The notes under the pieces: model-generated
Databases searched by the model: none
What the model saw: only the letters and a program-made list of their open reading frames with translations
Told to the model about the DNA's origin: nothing
Source of the DNA: Apostichopus japonicus
Taxonomy: Eukaryota > Echinodermata > Holothuroidea > Aspidochirotida > Stichopodidae
Direction: 5' to 3'
Assembly: GCF_037975245.1 (NCBI RefSeq)
Contig: NC_092573.1
Location: 21,665,265-21,729,264, forward strand
Length of the DNA stretch: 64,000 bases
Shown: positions 1 to 12,205 of the stretch, one piece after another
Position numbering within the stretch: the first letter of the stretch is position 1
Layout: every line of letters starts with the position of its first letter
Made by a program: the position numbers and the translations under genes

Positions 1-954
1 TCGGACCGTATTTCAATAAAATATCGCTGTAGTGTGACCGGGCCTTTACGGTATTATCCAGATCCCAGATTATCTGCTGCCAATATTTAAACATTGTACG
101 CTTTGTGAATTACTAGACAAGAATCACCGCAATTTGAATTTTAATTAATGTAGAAACCTTTACTTGATGGATCAATGGATTTATATTCCGTTACAGAACA
201 AATAAGCAAAGAGCCTAGACGATGCTGAAGAAGTTTGTATGAAGTTCAACAAAGTAAGTAAGTGTCACATAGAGACACACACACCCACATACCATCACCA
301 TCGCATAGATTCCGTTTGCCTTCGACAGAGGAATAAAAATATTCCTACTAATAACTTGGCTAGAGACCCATTGTAATTCCTGATTAACATTTTTTTATCG
401 TGATTGTTATGTACGACATGTCATTCTTTATAAAATGCACACTGCTACTTTATGACAACTATATATTAGATCACAGGCATACACTTCTATAGGAGATTGT
501 TATGTACAGCACTTGAAGAATCATACTGTACATGGCCGCTGTAATGTATCTGCACTGCAGCAATTGTTTATATTAATCAACACATAAGTACTATAAAGAC
601 ACATCACCACCTTCTGATTATGAAATTGTGTTAGCAAAGAAAATTAGACTTGGCCATGGTACAAACAGTATCCTCCTCCTATCATGAAGCTGCACGGCAG
701 AAGGTCAGTCCCTAATTTAAGCATAACTTTAATCCATTTGCCACGGATAATAAACACAGCCTTCCCAAAGCCAATCATTCCCTCTCTGGTGGCTAATTTG
801 AAACCTTGTAGTACTAGCTAGCTGAGAATACATTAAAACCACAAATCCTAGGATATAGGAGATAATGAAATAACTTACAGTACAAAGCAGACAGTATTTA
901 TAGTCTGTCAATGGATCAATAGTAAGTATATAGCTATAAACCAGAGTTCACTAT
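1..954. other. No gene seen
   Basis: AT-rich sequence with no convincing exon, RNA gene or transposon end on either strand. The only longer open frame (729-911, minus) has no recognisable motif and no splice context. If the gene on the minus strand at 9-12 kb continues, this could be part of its intron or lie beyond it. Confidence 0.5.
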
Positions 955-2151
955 GTTATACTGCAAACTACATACTGCATAATACATATTACATATGAAT
1001 ACTGCGTACTGCATACGGTATATGACATACTGCATACAACATACTACATACTGTGCTACATACTGCATACTTACTACATACTGCATACTACATACTGCAT
1101 ACTACATACTGCATACTACTGTATATACTGCATACTGCATACTACATACTGCATATTACATACTGCATACTACATACTGTATACTACATACTGCATACTA
1201 CATACTGCATACAACAGACTACATATGTCATACTACATACTCTCCTACATACTCTCCTACATACTACATACTGCATACTTCATACTGCATACTGCATACT
1301 GCATACTACATACTGCATACTGCATACTACATACTGCATACTACTGTATATACTGCATACTGCATACTACATACTGCATATTACATACTGCATACTACAT
1401 ACTGTATACTACATACTGCATACTGCATACTACATACTGCATACAACAGACTACATATGTCATACTACATACTCTCCTACATACTCTCCTACATACTACA
1501 TACTGCATACTTCATACTGCATACTGCATACTGCATACTACATACTGCATACTGCATACTGCATACTACATACTACATACTGCATATTACATACTGCATA
1601 CTACATACTGTATACTACATACTGCATACTACATACTGCATACAACAGACTACATATGTCATACTACATACTCTCCTACATACTCTCCTACATACTACAT
1701 ACTGCATACTGCATACTGCATACTACATACTGCATACTACATACTGCATACTACATACTGCATACTACTGTATATACTGCATACTGCATACTACATACTG
1801 CATATTACATACTGCATACTACATACTGTATACTACATACTGCATACTGCATACTACATACTGCATACAACAGACTACATATGTCATACTACATACTCTC
1901 CTACATACTCTCCTACATACTGCATACTGCATACTACATACTGCATACAACAGACTACATATGTCATACTACATACTCTCCTACATACTACATACTGCAT
2001 ACTTCATACTGCATACTGCATACTGCATACTACATACTGCATACTGCATACTGCATACTACATACTGCATACTTCATACTGCATACTACATACTGCATAC
2101 TACATACTGCATACTACATAATGCATACTACATACTGCATACTACATACTG
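955..2151. repeat. Heptamer satellite array (CATACTR)n
   Basis: About 170 tandem copies of a 7-bp unit, mainly alternating CATACTG and CATACTA. The edges decay: variant units run from about 955 to 1050 and the array stops sharply at 2151. A variant block beginning ACAACAGACTACATATG recurs at 1211, 1443, 1642, 1867 and 1947. Each time it is followed by TCTCCTACATAC units, which gives a higher-order period of roughly 200-232 bp and a final shortened one of 80 bp. Seven is not a multiple of three, so three heptamers make a 21-nt, 7-residue period and all three plus-strand frames stay open. The long Tyr/His/Ile/Leu/Thr frames here (up to 385 codons) are therefore artefacts of the repeat. Confidence 0.95.
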
Positions 2152-2745
2152 AAGTACAATAAACCAAAGGATGGCATACTATAGTAATCTAATCAATTAT
2201 AATCTTTGAATGTATGTAGGCTATGGTCTATCAATCCTTGTTATTATATACTATGTAGCTTGGCTTCTTAAATAATATTTTATAAGCATCGGAGCAAAAT
2301 CTCTTTCTGAACAAAAGGCCAGAGATAAAGAGGGGGTGGGGGGAGTAAGAAAAATCAAAATTTCAATATATGCCTAGATTAAGCAATTGATGTGCAAGGT
2401 ATGTCTGTTAGTTGTTTCAAGACTACATGTCTTACTGGACTGAATTCCTGATTGCTATAAAATTATTGGCTGGATTTTGTTTCACCGGTCGGATTAAAGA
2501 TCTTTGTGGGCCAGATTTGCCTAGCAGGTGACCTATTGAGAAGACCTGCTCTACATTCTGTAGCTTACATATTTATCGTCTACTTATTGTTAGGAAGGGA
2601 TGGCCTGATCGGGGAATACAGATTATACAGAACAATGGATAATGGTCTATCAATCCATCCAAAAAACATAGCGATCTACTTTACTTTACAATCCATATAG
2701 ACTAAAAATGGATCAAGCAGTCTAGAAGTGGGGGAGTCTAGGGAG
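2152..2745. other. No gene seen
   Basis: Spacer between the heptamer array and the SINE. A 64-codon frame at 2506-2700 has no motif or splice context and I do not support it as a gene. Confidence 0.5.
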
Positions 2746-2992
2746 TAGGGAGTGTTAGCTCAGTGGTGAACGCCGGTGCCTTTCAATCATAAGGTCCGGA
2801 GTTCGAGTCACTCCAAGATTAATGTATGTCGTCCAGTTACAGAGTTGTTGACAATTGACAATCCATAATCATGGACATTAAAATATGAATCTAAGAGACC
2901 GACTTCGGTCAGCTTGCAGCTTTGATAAGCCAATGATGGCTTCTTCGCGAGTTCCTGCTTGCAGGAGGATCTAATATACATATACATACATA
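2746..2992 (+). mobile_element. tRNA-derived SINE
   Basis: The head is tRNA-like. GGAGTG (2749-2754) can pair with CACTCC (2810-2815), a box A-like TTAGCTCAGTGG lies at 2755-2766, and a box B-like GAGTTCGAGTCA at 2799-2810 marks an internal RNA polymerase III promoter. A non-tRNA body follows and ends in a CATATACATACATACA-type simple tail near 2992. The anticodon and T-stems are degenerate, so this is a SINE copy, not a working tRNA gene. I could not define target-site duplications. Confidence 0.7.
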
Positions 2993-5900
2993 CAAGTAGA
3001 TTAAATAATATCTACCAAATGTAGACTCCGATTCAACTTAGGCAATTATGTGTCAACAGAAGGATGCTGGAGGGGGCTGCAGCCAGGCTACATAGGATGC
3101 AATCATTTGTGCTGTGCAGTTTCACACATTAGACACTGCCGGTCTGCCAGGATGATCTCCATTGTCTTATGACAAGGCTAGGGATTTTATAGCTCTGCTG
3201 CAGCCCCTCTGAGAAATCCTTTTAGTGTTACTAAATTCAGATCATTCTAAGCATTATACAGCGAGGGTGCTGAAGTGAGGAGATAGGTTAATGTGAGCGA
3301 GTACAACCTACAGTAAATTATTCTTCCTCTTATCTTGCAAAGATTACCAACTGATATATCCTAAACTCTACCAAAAGATGAGTCTATAGTACATAGAACA
3401 TTAATCCAACTTGTACACAAAGTCTACCAATGAAGTTTTTGTGTTATAGGCCTACACTTCCAAGAACCTACCACACTGATTACATATGCAAGATAGACAT
3501 GCACAGTCTACTATAGCCAATTATCGAGCAACTTTCCCCCCTCTCATGTCATTTATTAGACCAAAGTTAGTATTAATACCTCAAAAAGACCTTCTCTTTT
3601 TCTAACTCTACTACTAACTGAATTTTAGTACCTTTTGATGATGGCGAAAGCCAGGGTTTAGGACTTTCAAAACAGATCTTGCAAACATGTTTACTATTCA
3701 AACCAATATTATTAGGAATCAAATTTTTTGCTACGAAGAGACTTAACACTTGCATTCATAATACGAACTTTATCTCAAAATTTCCATCATAAAAAGTAGT
3801 CAAAAACAGTCCCTTTTATTTTGTTGTTTTTATCAGTTATATCATTGTCAGCTATATTGACACTGAATAACTCAATATATCTAGGTATAAAAGGCCAAAT
3901 AAGAAAGCACAGTACTTGCAGATAGGGGACCCCCAATGATTGCCATTAATAATGAAAATTGATCAAATTTCTTATCCATATTTCTGTCACGGGTGGCAGG
4001 ATCTCACTGACGAGCTCCTAATTTGGAATTCAATATCTTGATACAACCTTTCTTAAAGGTTAATTATTTACTTTGAAAAGATCTTAAGAAAGACGATACC
4101 CAGAATGAGTAGAAGCAGCAATTGTAAGTCTCAATTTTAAAATAATAATTAGCTACGTTCATTTGTTTCATTTAGGGAGATCTGCATTTCTTTAATAAAC
4201 TTGCATCTAAAACAGATCAACAACTATTTACTACTCTCCAAAATGTAATTCTCTCTCTACCCTTTTCTGGTGTTAGGCTACGATTGCAGACTTGATTTTG
4301 CAAAGTTTATGCATACCCAAACTGGGCTTGAAGAAATTGAAATTTCTTTAAATTGTTTATTCACCTCAGTTTATGATGAAGACGAGAATTTGGGAAACTT
4401 ATTAAACTTGAATCATCCTAACTTAGGAGCGAGAAATAATTCCGTCAATACAGTATAAAAACATTGCCAGTTTTCTGTCAATATAAGACATTTAAATATC
4501 TGGGTATCCACAACACATGAGATAGAATGACCAGACATTTACAGACCTAAATCGTTTTAATTTACCTTTACAGGCACTCTTTATAGCGACCTTGGAAATT
4601 TGTCAGGTGATAAAATATTTAAAAACTTACAACCAAGATACTTCAAGCAATTCTTCTGTTTCAATGTCTAAATGTTTTATATTATATCTACATGATGATC
4701 ATAGCTGGACCTTTGCATTCAAACTGGTCTTGTCTTTGAGAAAGACTGATGAATGTACAATGTAGTCTTATTTTGATGCACCCTGGAAATGATTCCTTTG
4801 AACTGATCACTCCCTTTTAATGAATAAGTACATCATTAAAGCTCTCTGTACTTTTTGGGCTGGAACACAAAGGGGGGAGTGACCTTGGGAGGGTGAGGGG
4901 TTGGCGATTATGAGGAGGCATGTAATTAAAGGGTGTGAAGACTCGCGCAAAAAGAAACGTCTTATGCCAGTAATTTGACCTAGTTTCGAATGAGGTGTAA
5001 CAGAAGTGTTAAACACCACCATCGATCCCAGAAAATACACACACAGCTTGCTACCGTCGGTAATTAGACACTAGTGTACAGTCAGTACATACAGCTGCGG
5101 TCAATACCCACAGCACTGTATACAAACAATACAGCGATGGACATCTCAGGTCCATCTAAAGATAACAATTAAGGTATCATGTTTCATTACTGTCTGCATT
5201 TTGTAGCGACACGAACAAAACGTCACTTGGCAAGCAACAGAAAGTTAACTTTTTCAGATGGCCGCACACGGTTTAGGGCGAGTCTTCAATGCCTTTAAGC
5301 AAACCATTCTAGACTTCTGACAGTCTTTATGCTCTATTGCGATCTTTATACCTTCACTACAATATCTGAGTGGAACACTGAACTGGTTAGGGTCAAACCG
5401 ATAGCACAAGCTTTATACTCCTGTTTCTGATACAACAGTAAACACATAATGACCATCACATGTAGTAGTAGTAAATGAGGGTACTATGATTGAAACTGAC
5501 AATGCTAACCACCTAAGTGGACTATTTAGATCAACTGATCACAAACGTCGTCGAGTAGTTTACTCTCTTTATTTGAAAACGAGTCATATCTTTTCTCTTC
5601 GTAAGTGTTTGAATACGGCTGAGTATACTGTACATTGCCTGTCCAAGTAAATAAATCTCAAATATCATTAAACTATTTTTTAGATCACAGTCTGTGGCAT
5701 ATTTACAGTATGTCATATGTAAGCTTCCAAATGACCATATAAGTAACATCGTTCCTGTTCTATCTAATTCTTCGTCATTCAGGACAAGCATCACTGTATG
5801 CTTGAGAGTTGACGTAGTTCAAGTTAAACATCATCCAAATATCACAAAAATTGAGACAAATATAATTTGTTTACTTACCGCTGCTAGTCTAATACTCTGA

Positions 5901-7036
5901 AGCACTCAATTCATTACAACCAAGCTACTACTTGTAAGCTTGCAGTAAATACTCAAATATGTTAGTCTACTTGACAGTGAAATTTTCCACATGCAGTTAA
6001 AATTTCTGTCTCATGAAATATATTCTACTAAAAACCGTCACAGAATCTCATTTTTCTATCTTTCTGTTTTTCTTTCTTTCTTTCTCCTCTTTACTGTTTT
6101 TTAGACATCATAAACAAAAATTTTCTTTCCTTGTTACCAAACTTGAAAAAATTGGATTGGGTCTATTCAAGCATACGAGGCAATACATCATTGCTTTATG
6201 GCGATAAGCTCTGGCTTTCCCAGTTGGTGGATTTCTCTAGGGCTGTGACTGCTTAAGACAGCAACACACGATAAATAACATCACTTCCAGCCCGAGAATG
6301 GAGATACAAGATAAAACCAGGCAGGCCTACCATATAAATCCCACTGATTGGTTCTACTGACCTGGCACCAAAGCAAATATATCATGCAAAGAGACTGTAC
6401 CTTCTGTGACGGTTTAAGTCAAAGTGATTGCAAAACCGAGAACTAATGCTATAAAGTAAGTGCGGTCGTGAAAGTCTTTTATATGGAGAGGCCAAAATAT
6501 TTTGCATAATTCAATAAGAACAATAAATAATAAATTTAATAGTTAATCACATGATGGATCGTAGTTCCACCATATAAAACTGACCTTTACACAGAACCGT
6601 ACACACAACTTGAACAAGCCACACCCAAAGGAAGTATTGGAGAATATGTATGAATATATATTTTAAAATTGTTGTAATATTTGTTATTTTTTGCAAAAAG
6701 AGTACTTTTTATTGGTTGGAAATGTTTTTTGTTTCATAAAAAATTGAGCTTCAATTACTTCAATCACTTCAAACATTACACCATCATGAGGTCACATCAT
6801 GATGGAACATTCCATTCATTTGAGCCAGTTTCATCTGGTATCATAAAATATGATACTTTGCAAAATTTCTTTGTCGCTATTATAAACCACTTTACTACTC
6901 CATATTTGTGAGGTATTCATTATTTTCTTCTGTACAGGAAATTGTCCCCCAGTTTTATTACTTCATATTGGTAAGCCTTTGAAGTTGATCATTCATGGTC
7001 TGAACTTTTGCAGGGTACTCTAATTATTTCCTTTTC
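2993..7036. other. No gene seen; intron-like
   Basis: About 4 kb with short stop-rich frames only. The frames at 3573-3755, 4270-4458, 4807-5040, 5531-5900 and 6681-6911 lack known motifs and splice sites. It contains one diverged copy of the donor-bearing dispersed repeat (about 3238-3312). No next exon of the minus-strand gene was recognised here, although it would be expected downstream of 9005 on that strand. Confidence 0.45.
3238..3312 (+). repeat. Dispersed donor-bearing repeat, diverged copy
   Basis: Shares CATTCTAAGC, GAGGGTGCTGAAG and GAGGAGATAGGTTA with the family seen more clearly at 7.4, 12.7 and 31.4 kb. The AGGTAAG core is degraded here. Confidence 0.4.
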
Positions 7037-7133
7037 CAGTCATACACAGTATTCAGGAAATATTTTACCAGTCATACAGTGTTCAGGGAATAATTTACCA
7101 GTCATTACATAGTATTCAGGAAATAATTTATCC
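7037..7133. repeat. Three tandem copies of a ~32-bp unit
   Basis: The unit reads roughly CCAGTCATACA-GTATTCAGGAAATAATTTA. Copies begin near 7037, 7069 and 7099 with a few substitutions each. Confidence 0.8.
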
Positions 7134-7439
7134 AGTATTGCATCTACAGCAAAATGAGCAAATTGCTATAAAAGTGCAAAGATACATTGCATTATTTGTA
7201 CTCGACAGGTACCGTACCAGATAAAATGTGGAGACTTTGAAACTGAGATGTACAAAAATACAAAAAAATAAATAATTTCCTAATATTAACACAATGTGAC
7301 AAAAATGGATGCAAAGTACTATAGGATTTAGGACTTCATTTTCAAACTAATTTTCAAATTAATGACTAACTTGGTTAAAGTAGTACATTTTATTTGGAGA
7401 CAAAAAAAACCTGTGTTTGGATATTTTTTCCCAATTATG

Positions 7440-7525
7440 TTATCTGGTCACTCTACACATGTCAGAGTGATGGTGTCATTGTTGTGAGGAGACAGGTAAG
7501 CGAGGAGCGACGTAAATATGGTGTT
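7440..7525 (+). repeat. Dispersed donor-bearing repeat
   Basis: Contains GAGGAGACAGGTAAGCGAGG followed by AGCGACGTAAATA. The same wording recurs at 12.7, 25.6, 31.4 and 46.5 kb. The central CAG|GTAAG matches the 5' splice-donor consensus. No transcription evidence is available from sequence. Confidence 0.65.
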
Positions 7526-8998
7526 CCTACATAGTCCCTACAAATAAACGACTTGCAATGTGTATTTATTACTGCAATCCACTTGCAACAAGTCACTTGG
7601 ATTTCCTTTTTTTCATTGACTTTTCCTGTGGAGGAGGAGGGGGGGTGGGGGGGGAATTCATCATTAACTACACTGAAGAGACAAACAACATCTTACATCA
7701 TATTCCAATCATGTCTGTTTCAATAAGAGAAAATTTCACATAGGTGCAGTAATTTATAGCAGTAAAAGCAGAGGTCCTTGAAATCAACTTCATGTTACTA
7801 ACAGAATTTATTCTGTAAGCGCTGAGCAGACGATAACAATAGAAGTTGGAGGCTTACTATGACATAAAGTCTAATTTACATCAGGTGGCATAAAGGTATA
7901 TAAAGTTCACCAGAATACAATAGAAAGCACAACATTATATCCCAACACTTCATCTTAAGCACGTCACTTATCAGATCTTTGCATGAACATTGAAAGCTAT
8001 CGCACTGAAGAAAGTGTACAAACACCAAGTCTAAGTTCAAACCAAGGTACTTGTAATTAATTTTCCTCCAAAAGTCCATGTGTGGATCTGGAACTGGGCC
8101 CCCCTACTGCCCTGGTTTTTCTTCTGCTTATCAACTCAGGAAATGATATATTACTACTGGCTTCTAAGGTATCAGGATAAAATATAGGGGATATATGTAT
8201 GAAGAATCAAAGAGCTTGCCAGTGATGACAAAGCACCTCTAGCCATCTTAAACTGCGCCCGAAACTGCAATAAATGGCAACTTTCTTTGACACACGACGA
8301 AAGGAACACGAAAAGTTGAACAGTTGTAACAGGAAGATACATACAATTTACACGAAAGCAATGTCTCTGAGAAGGTTAAAGTTTTTAGTTATATGAGACA
8401 TAAAGATTGCAGTGGGATATAATGATGTCACCAAACATATTGAAAATTCAAACATGGGATATATTTAATGTGGGGGGAGATGACATTTCCAAGTCATAAT
8501 GTTTAGGGCACAGACGACTTTATGTCAAGAAACTATGTTACATGAGTTCTTTCAAACTGGGAGAAGAAAAGTATCGTTACTTTGGAATCAATCTTTCAAC
8601 TGAAACTCATCAAATCATAACTGACGTAGGCGAACAGATATATTTCCAGATAGCCAGTTGGAAGTCTCATCTGAATAATTTACCCCAAACTCTGGCTACA
8701 AATCTCACCTTTACATCTTTAATCTTTAAAAGTAATCTTTGACAAGAGCACCTACACAAGGAAAGGAATCTCTGTGAACAGACTGCAATAATTTGATGGC
8801 AAATGATCCAGAAAAATCTATTTCTTTTCAGTATTTTTTCCACTGGGTTTTGGAAAAGTGCTTCATAATGCTTGTTTGCATCATTTGGCCTACGGTATGA
8901 AACCTCTGGTTTCCCAAAATCAATATCAGCATTTACCCTTCTTCTTACAACAAAACTTAATCACTAAAATAGCAAGGAAGAGGGAAAAGATTCTGATC
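7526..8998. other. Presumed intron downstream of the large exon
   Basis: On the minus strand this follows the GTAAGT donor at 9004-8999. I see no exon with a good acceptor/donor pair continuing the charged-helix reading frame. The frames at 7876-8079 (minus) and 8542-8742 (plus) look non-coding. Confidence 0.5.
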
Positions 8999-9010
8999 AC
9001 TTACTTCCTT
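8999..9010 (-). other. 5' splice donor of the large exon
   Basis: Read on the minus strand, the sequence is AAGGAA|GTAAGT, close to the ideal donor. The exon ends at 9005 after two bases of a codon (phase 2). The in-frame TAA at 9003-9001 lies inside the donor, so the apparent stop of the open frame is an intron artefact and the protein should continue. Confidence 0.8.
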
Positions 9011-12000
9011 TTCATTTCTATCTTCATCCTCCTGATCCTGTCCTGCTCTTCCTGCTCCATGGCAACATCTGGCTGAAGGACCCATGGCGATGGACTCTTG
9101 TCAATGTAAAATGTAGGTGTCTTCAACTGAGCTGTTTTGCTGGTGGAGATGCTTTTAAGTTCCTCCATGGTCTTACCGATGTCGACTTGTCGAGGAGGTG
9201 CCTGATAGATGTCCCTGGGAGGATGCTGGGTCAAGATCCTCTCCTTGGTACCCGCAGGTTCCATCCTCCTTGGTGGCGGCTGATACGGCTGGTCCTCCGA
9301 GGGGCCGACGGCTGCTGGAGACGCATCGCCATCTTCTTCGTCTGCATCTGAGAACTGGTCGGGCACAGGTTGCGTGGACATGCTGCTGAGGGTGAGAGAG
9401 CTGTCATCCCCGTGCTCTGCCAGACGTACACCTACTGCATCGTATTCCAGCGGGTTGATACCAGGCGGGAGTTTGGACTTTGGATCGCTACCTGTGGACT
9501 GACTTCCCGGAGTAGACGGTGTGCTGACATCCGAGGTGACGGATGGCTGAGTACTGTCGGGATGATCGTCCGCATTGCCGGAATCGTCGGCTCCGTAGTC
9601 GTCCTCCAACCGTGCAAAGACCTCGTGATTAGACCTCTGCATCGGACCGACCTCCTGGTGGGTGCTCTGGCCGCCGTGGGAAGGGGAGCCGCCGGATGGG
9701 AAGAAAGAATTGTACGGATCCTCCCCTTCTTCATCTTCATCGGTGGAGTCTCTGTTTGCCCTCTCGTAACTGTTTCGTCTTCTCCGTTGCAAGTGGCTCC
9801 CTTCAGATTTGGCTCTCTGCTCCATCGAGTACTCCTTCTCTTGTAGGTACTTAGTGCATTCTGCAATGTCATCGAAAACAACTTCCCCGGGAGTTGACAC
9901 CAAGGACTCTTCGATGTTTCTTGAGTACGAGGGATAGTATGAGCTGTGGGGGCGTCTGCTGGAGAACTTGGCGTTTCCACCGGCGGACCTTCTTAGGTGG
10001 TTTCCATTTGAGTTGTTGCGTGGTTCTTCGCCAAAGTTGCCGGGCAAACCCTGAGCAGTTTGCTGCTTTGAATACCTGAGTTCCTGGTCAGCTCTGTCTT
10101 CTCCGCGAATGTGTGAAGGTGATTCGTACTCTACCGAGTGTCGGTAAGCTTTCTGCTGTGTACTGCTGCTGTGCTGGCCGACCCTCATAGCGACCTGTCT
10201 CTCCAAATCGTCTTCAGTGTTTCCTGTGGAAGCCAACATTTTATCTAAATCTAGAATTTCCTGTTTCGTTCTCTGTACCAAAGTTTTAAGTTCAGACACT
10301 GGTTTTGCACTTCCAGGGCCTTTACCATCCTTAACCTTCCTGGGACTTTGCACAGGGACATGCCCTTGGTGACTGCCACGCTGACCGCCGGTTCCGGGCC
10401 CTCTTTGGGGTCTTCTACTACCTTGGTTGCCTTTTGGGGGTCCAACCTTGCTTGAAGAAGGATGCTCTTTTGACCCTCCAGAAGTCTTACCCCCCTCAGG
10501 ATGACCTCTTCCTCTGGCAGGTCTGGGACCCATTTGTCTTCGTGGACCTCCGGGGGCTTTGGTCCTCGGGGAACTACTTTTTGCTGTGGGGTCTTTGGGA
10601 CCTTTTGGACTTAACGATTGGGCACTTTTGGAAGGACCTTGTAGATGTTTGGGTATTGCTTGGTTGGGTTTCTGTCTTGACTTACCCTGATCTAATTCTT
10701 CTTCTTCTTCTTCTGGAGTCACCGTCTCTGCTGGCTTTTCTTCTTCTTCCTCCACTTTAGGTTTCTGACTAATAAGTGCATTCAAATTGGAATGCAAGAT
10801 GGACTCTAGTTCTTTGCTCTCTTTGTATTGCATAGAGTTTTCGGGTCTGCTCGAGCGTTGTTTGTGATCTTTGAGAGACCCTGTTTTGCTTGGCACAGCT
10901 GCTGATGAACTACTAGGCTCTGGAACAACATCTCCTCCTGACTCTGGTACCTCCCCATCCTCCCTCTGCTGATCCGCTTCTGTGGAATCACTTTCAAATT
11001 TGGAATTCTCCGTCTCGAAAGCTCCTCCCGTTATCAAATTTTCTACGGGGTCTACATTAAGTAGTCCTTTGTCAATTCCCAAGGTGTACATACTTTTACC
11101 ATCTGTGGCAGCAGGAACAGAGTCTTCTTCCAAGCTTTGGCTAGTGTGTGTGATAAGGTGCTTAGTGTCTTCCTCGGCCAGTGAATTAACGACTTGCCCG
11201 GACTCTTCTTCTCCCGTCATGGTATCCTGGTTTGGAATGTCAAACTCAACGTCGCTGTGGTGGGCATTGTTGCCGTGGTCTGTGCTGTTACCCCCGGATA
11301 CGATCCCACTATCCTCATAGTGGCCCTCCGGCTCGTTCAGTGTCTCAGGCGGGTGGTGATAAGAATACGAAACTGGACTTGCAGCCGGTCGGAATTCATC
11401 AATGTCGGGATTGTCGATGAACTGATCGCTCTCGGATGCATCCTCTGGAGGACTGTCTTCCTTCTCATTTGCATAGTTATCATGACTATATGCATCATCC
11501 TCTGCATATTCATTGGCCTCATTAATGCTCCCTTCATGAGTAACATCGTCATCGTCTGGATTTGAGTCATAGGTCTCTTCTCCGTCGTTTAGTCGCCCTT
11601 CTTCTTCTTCTTCTTCTTCCAACCTACCGCCATCAACCGACTCATCCTGCTGAGCGGCAGTTTCTACGTCACCTTCGGCATATTTCTGGGACTCCTCGTA
11701 CTGATCGTCTTCATAGTACTGATCTTCCTCCACATCCCCATCCCTAGTCTCACCTTCCTGGTACTGGTTGTTATCTAAGTACTGATTTCCCGCAACGTAC
11801 TGGTCTTCCTCCACGTATTCGTCACCTTCCTCGTAGTGACGCTCCTGACGCTCTTCGTACCCATCCTCTACGTACCTGTCATCCTCATCGTAGTAACTGT
11901 CGCCCTCGTAACCGTCTCCGGCGTCCATATTGCCGTTCCGTGCATACTGCTCCTCCTGATATTCCACCTCCGCACTTTCTGACTCGGGTAGGTCACCGTT

Positions 12001-12141
12001 CATGTCTTTGTTCTCTTGCACCACGTGTCCATTTGCTTGTGGTGGTACTACTCCCTTAGGTGCCAGAATTTTCAAGGTTTGGTGGTCACTCTCTGCATCT
12101 TCAAAGGCATCTTCAAATTGTGACTCTTCCTGTGTTGCCAT
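9005..12141 (-). CDS. Large coding exon of an unrecognised, mostly disordered protein (3' incomplete)
   Basis: 1046 codons from an ATG in strong context (ATCATGG, A at -3 and G at +4). The 22 upstream codons of the open frame straddle a splice acceptor and are not coding. Residues 1-250 are acidic and Tyr/Gln-rich with repeated ED-x-Y and EEDQY-like motifs; Glu runs sit near 175-181 and 463-482. Residues 485-615 are basic, Pro/Gly/Arg/Ser-rich, with RGG-like stretches. A short amphipathic helix lies at about 616-637. Residues 640-950 are Ser/Asp-rich with an RRRR cluster at 786-789. A conserved-looking block, FYIDKSPSPW (1011-1020), leads into a charged helix (1028-1046) cut by the donor. There is no signal peptide or membrane segment. 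Composition suggests a cytoplasmic or cytoskeletal scaffold or adaptor with a coiled coil in later exons, which is inference only. The exon is more GC-rich than the window average. Family unknown. Confidence 0.85.
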
Positions 12142-12205
12142 GATGGGGTTCACCAACCCTGGGCAGTATGCCGTTCTCTGCGGGAGTAAAGGCAAAGAGG
12201 AAAAC
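12142..12205 (-). other. Splice acceptor and short 5' UTR part of the large exon
   Basis: On the minus strand a pyrimidine-rich tract (TTTTCCTCTTTGCC, then ACTCCCGCAG) ends with CAG at 12180-12178. The exon therefore starts at about 12177, leaving 36 bases of untranslated or in-frame leader before the ATG at 12141. An upstream exon must exist; the best candidate is at 54.4 kb. Confidence 0.75.

Noticed and set aside
995-2162. Three long plus-strand frames rich in Tyr, His, Ile and Leu
   Set aside because: They are translations of the CATACTR heptamer array, in which every frame is open by arithmetic.
2746-2820. Functional tRNA gene
   Set aside because: The anticodon and T arms do not fold and a SINE body follows.
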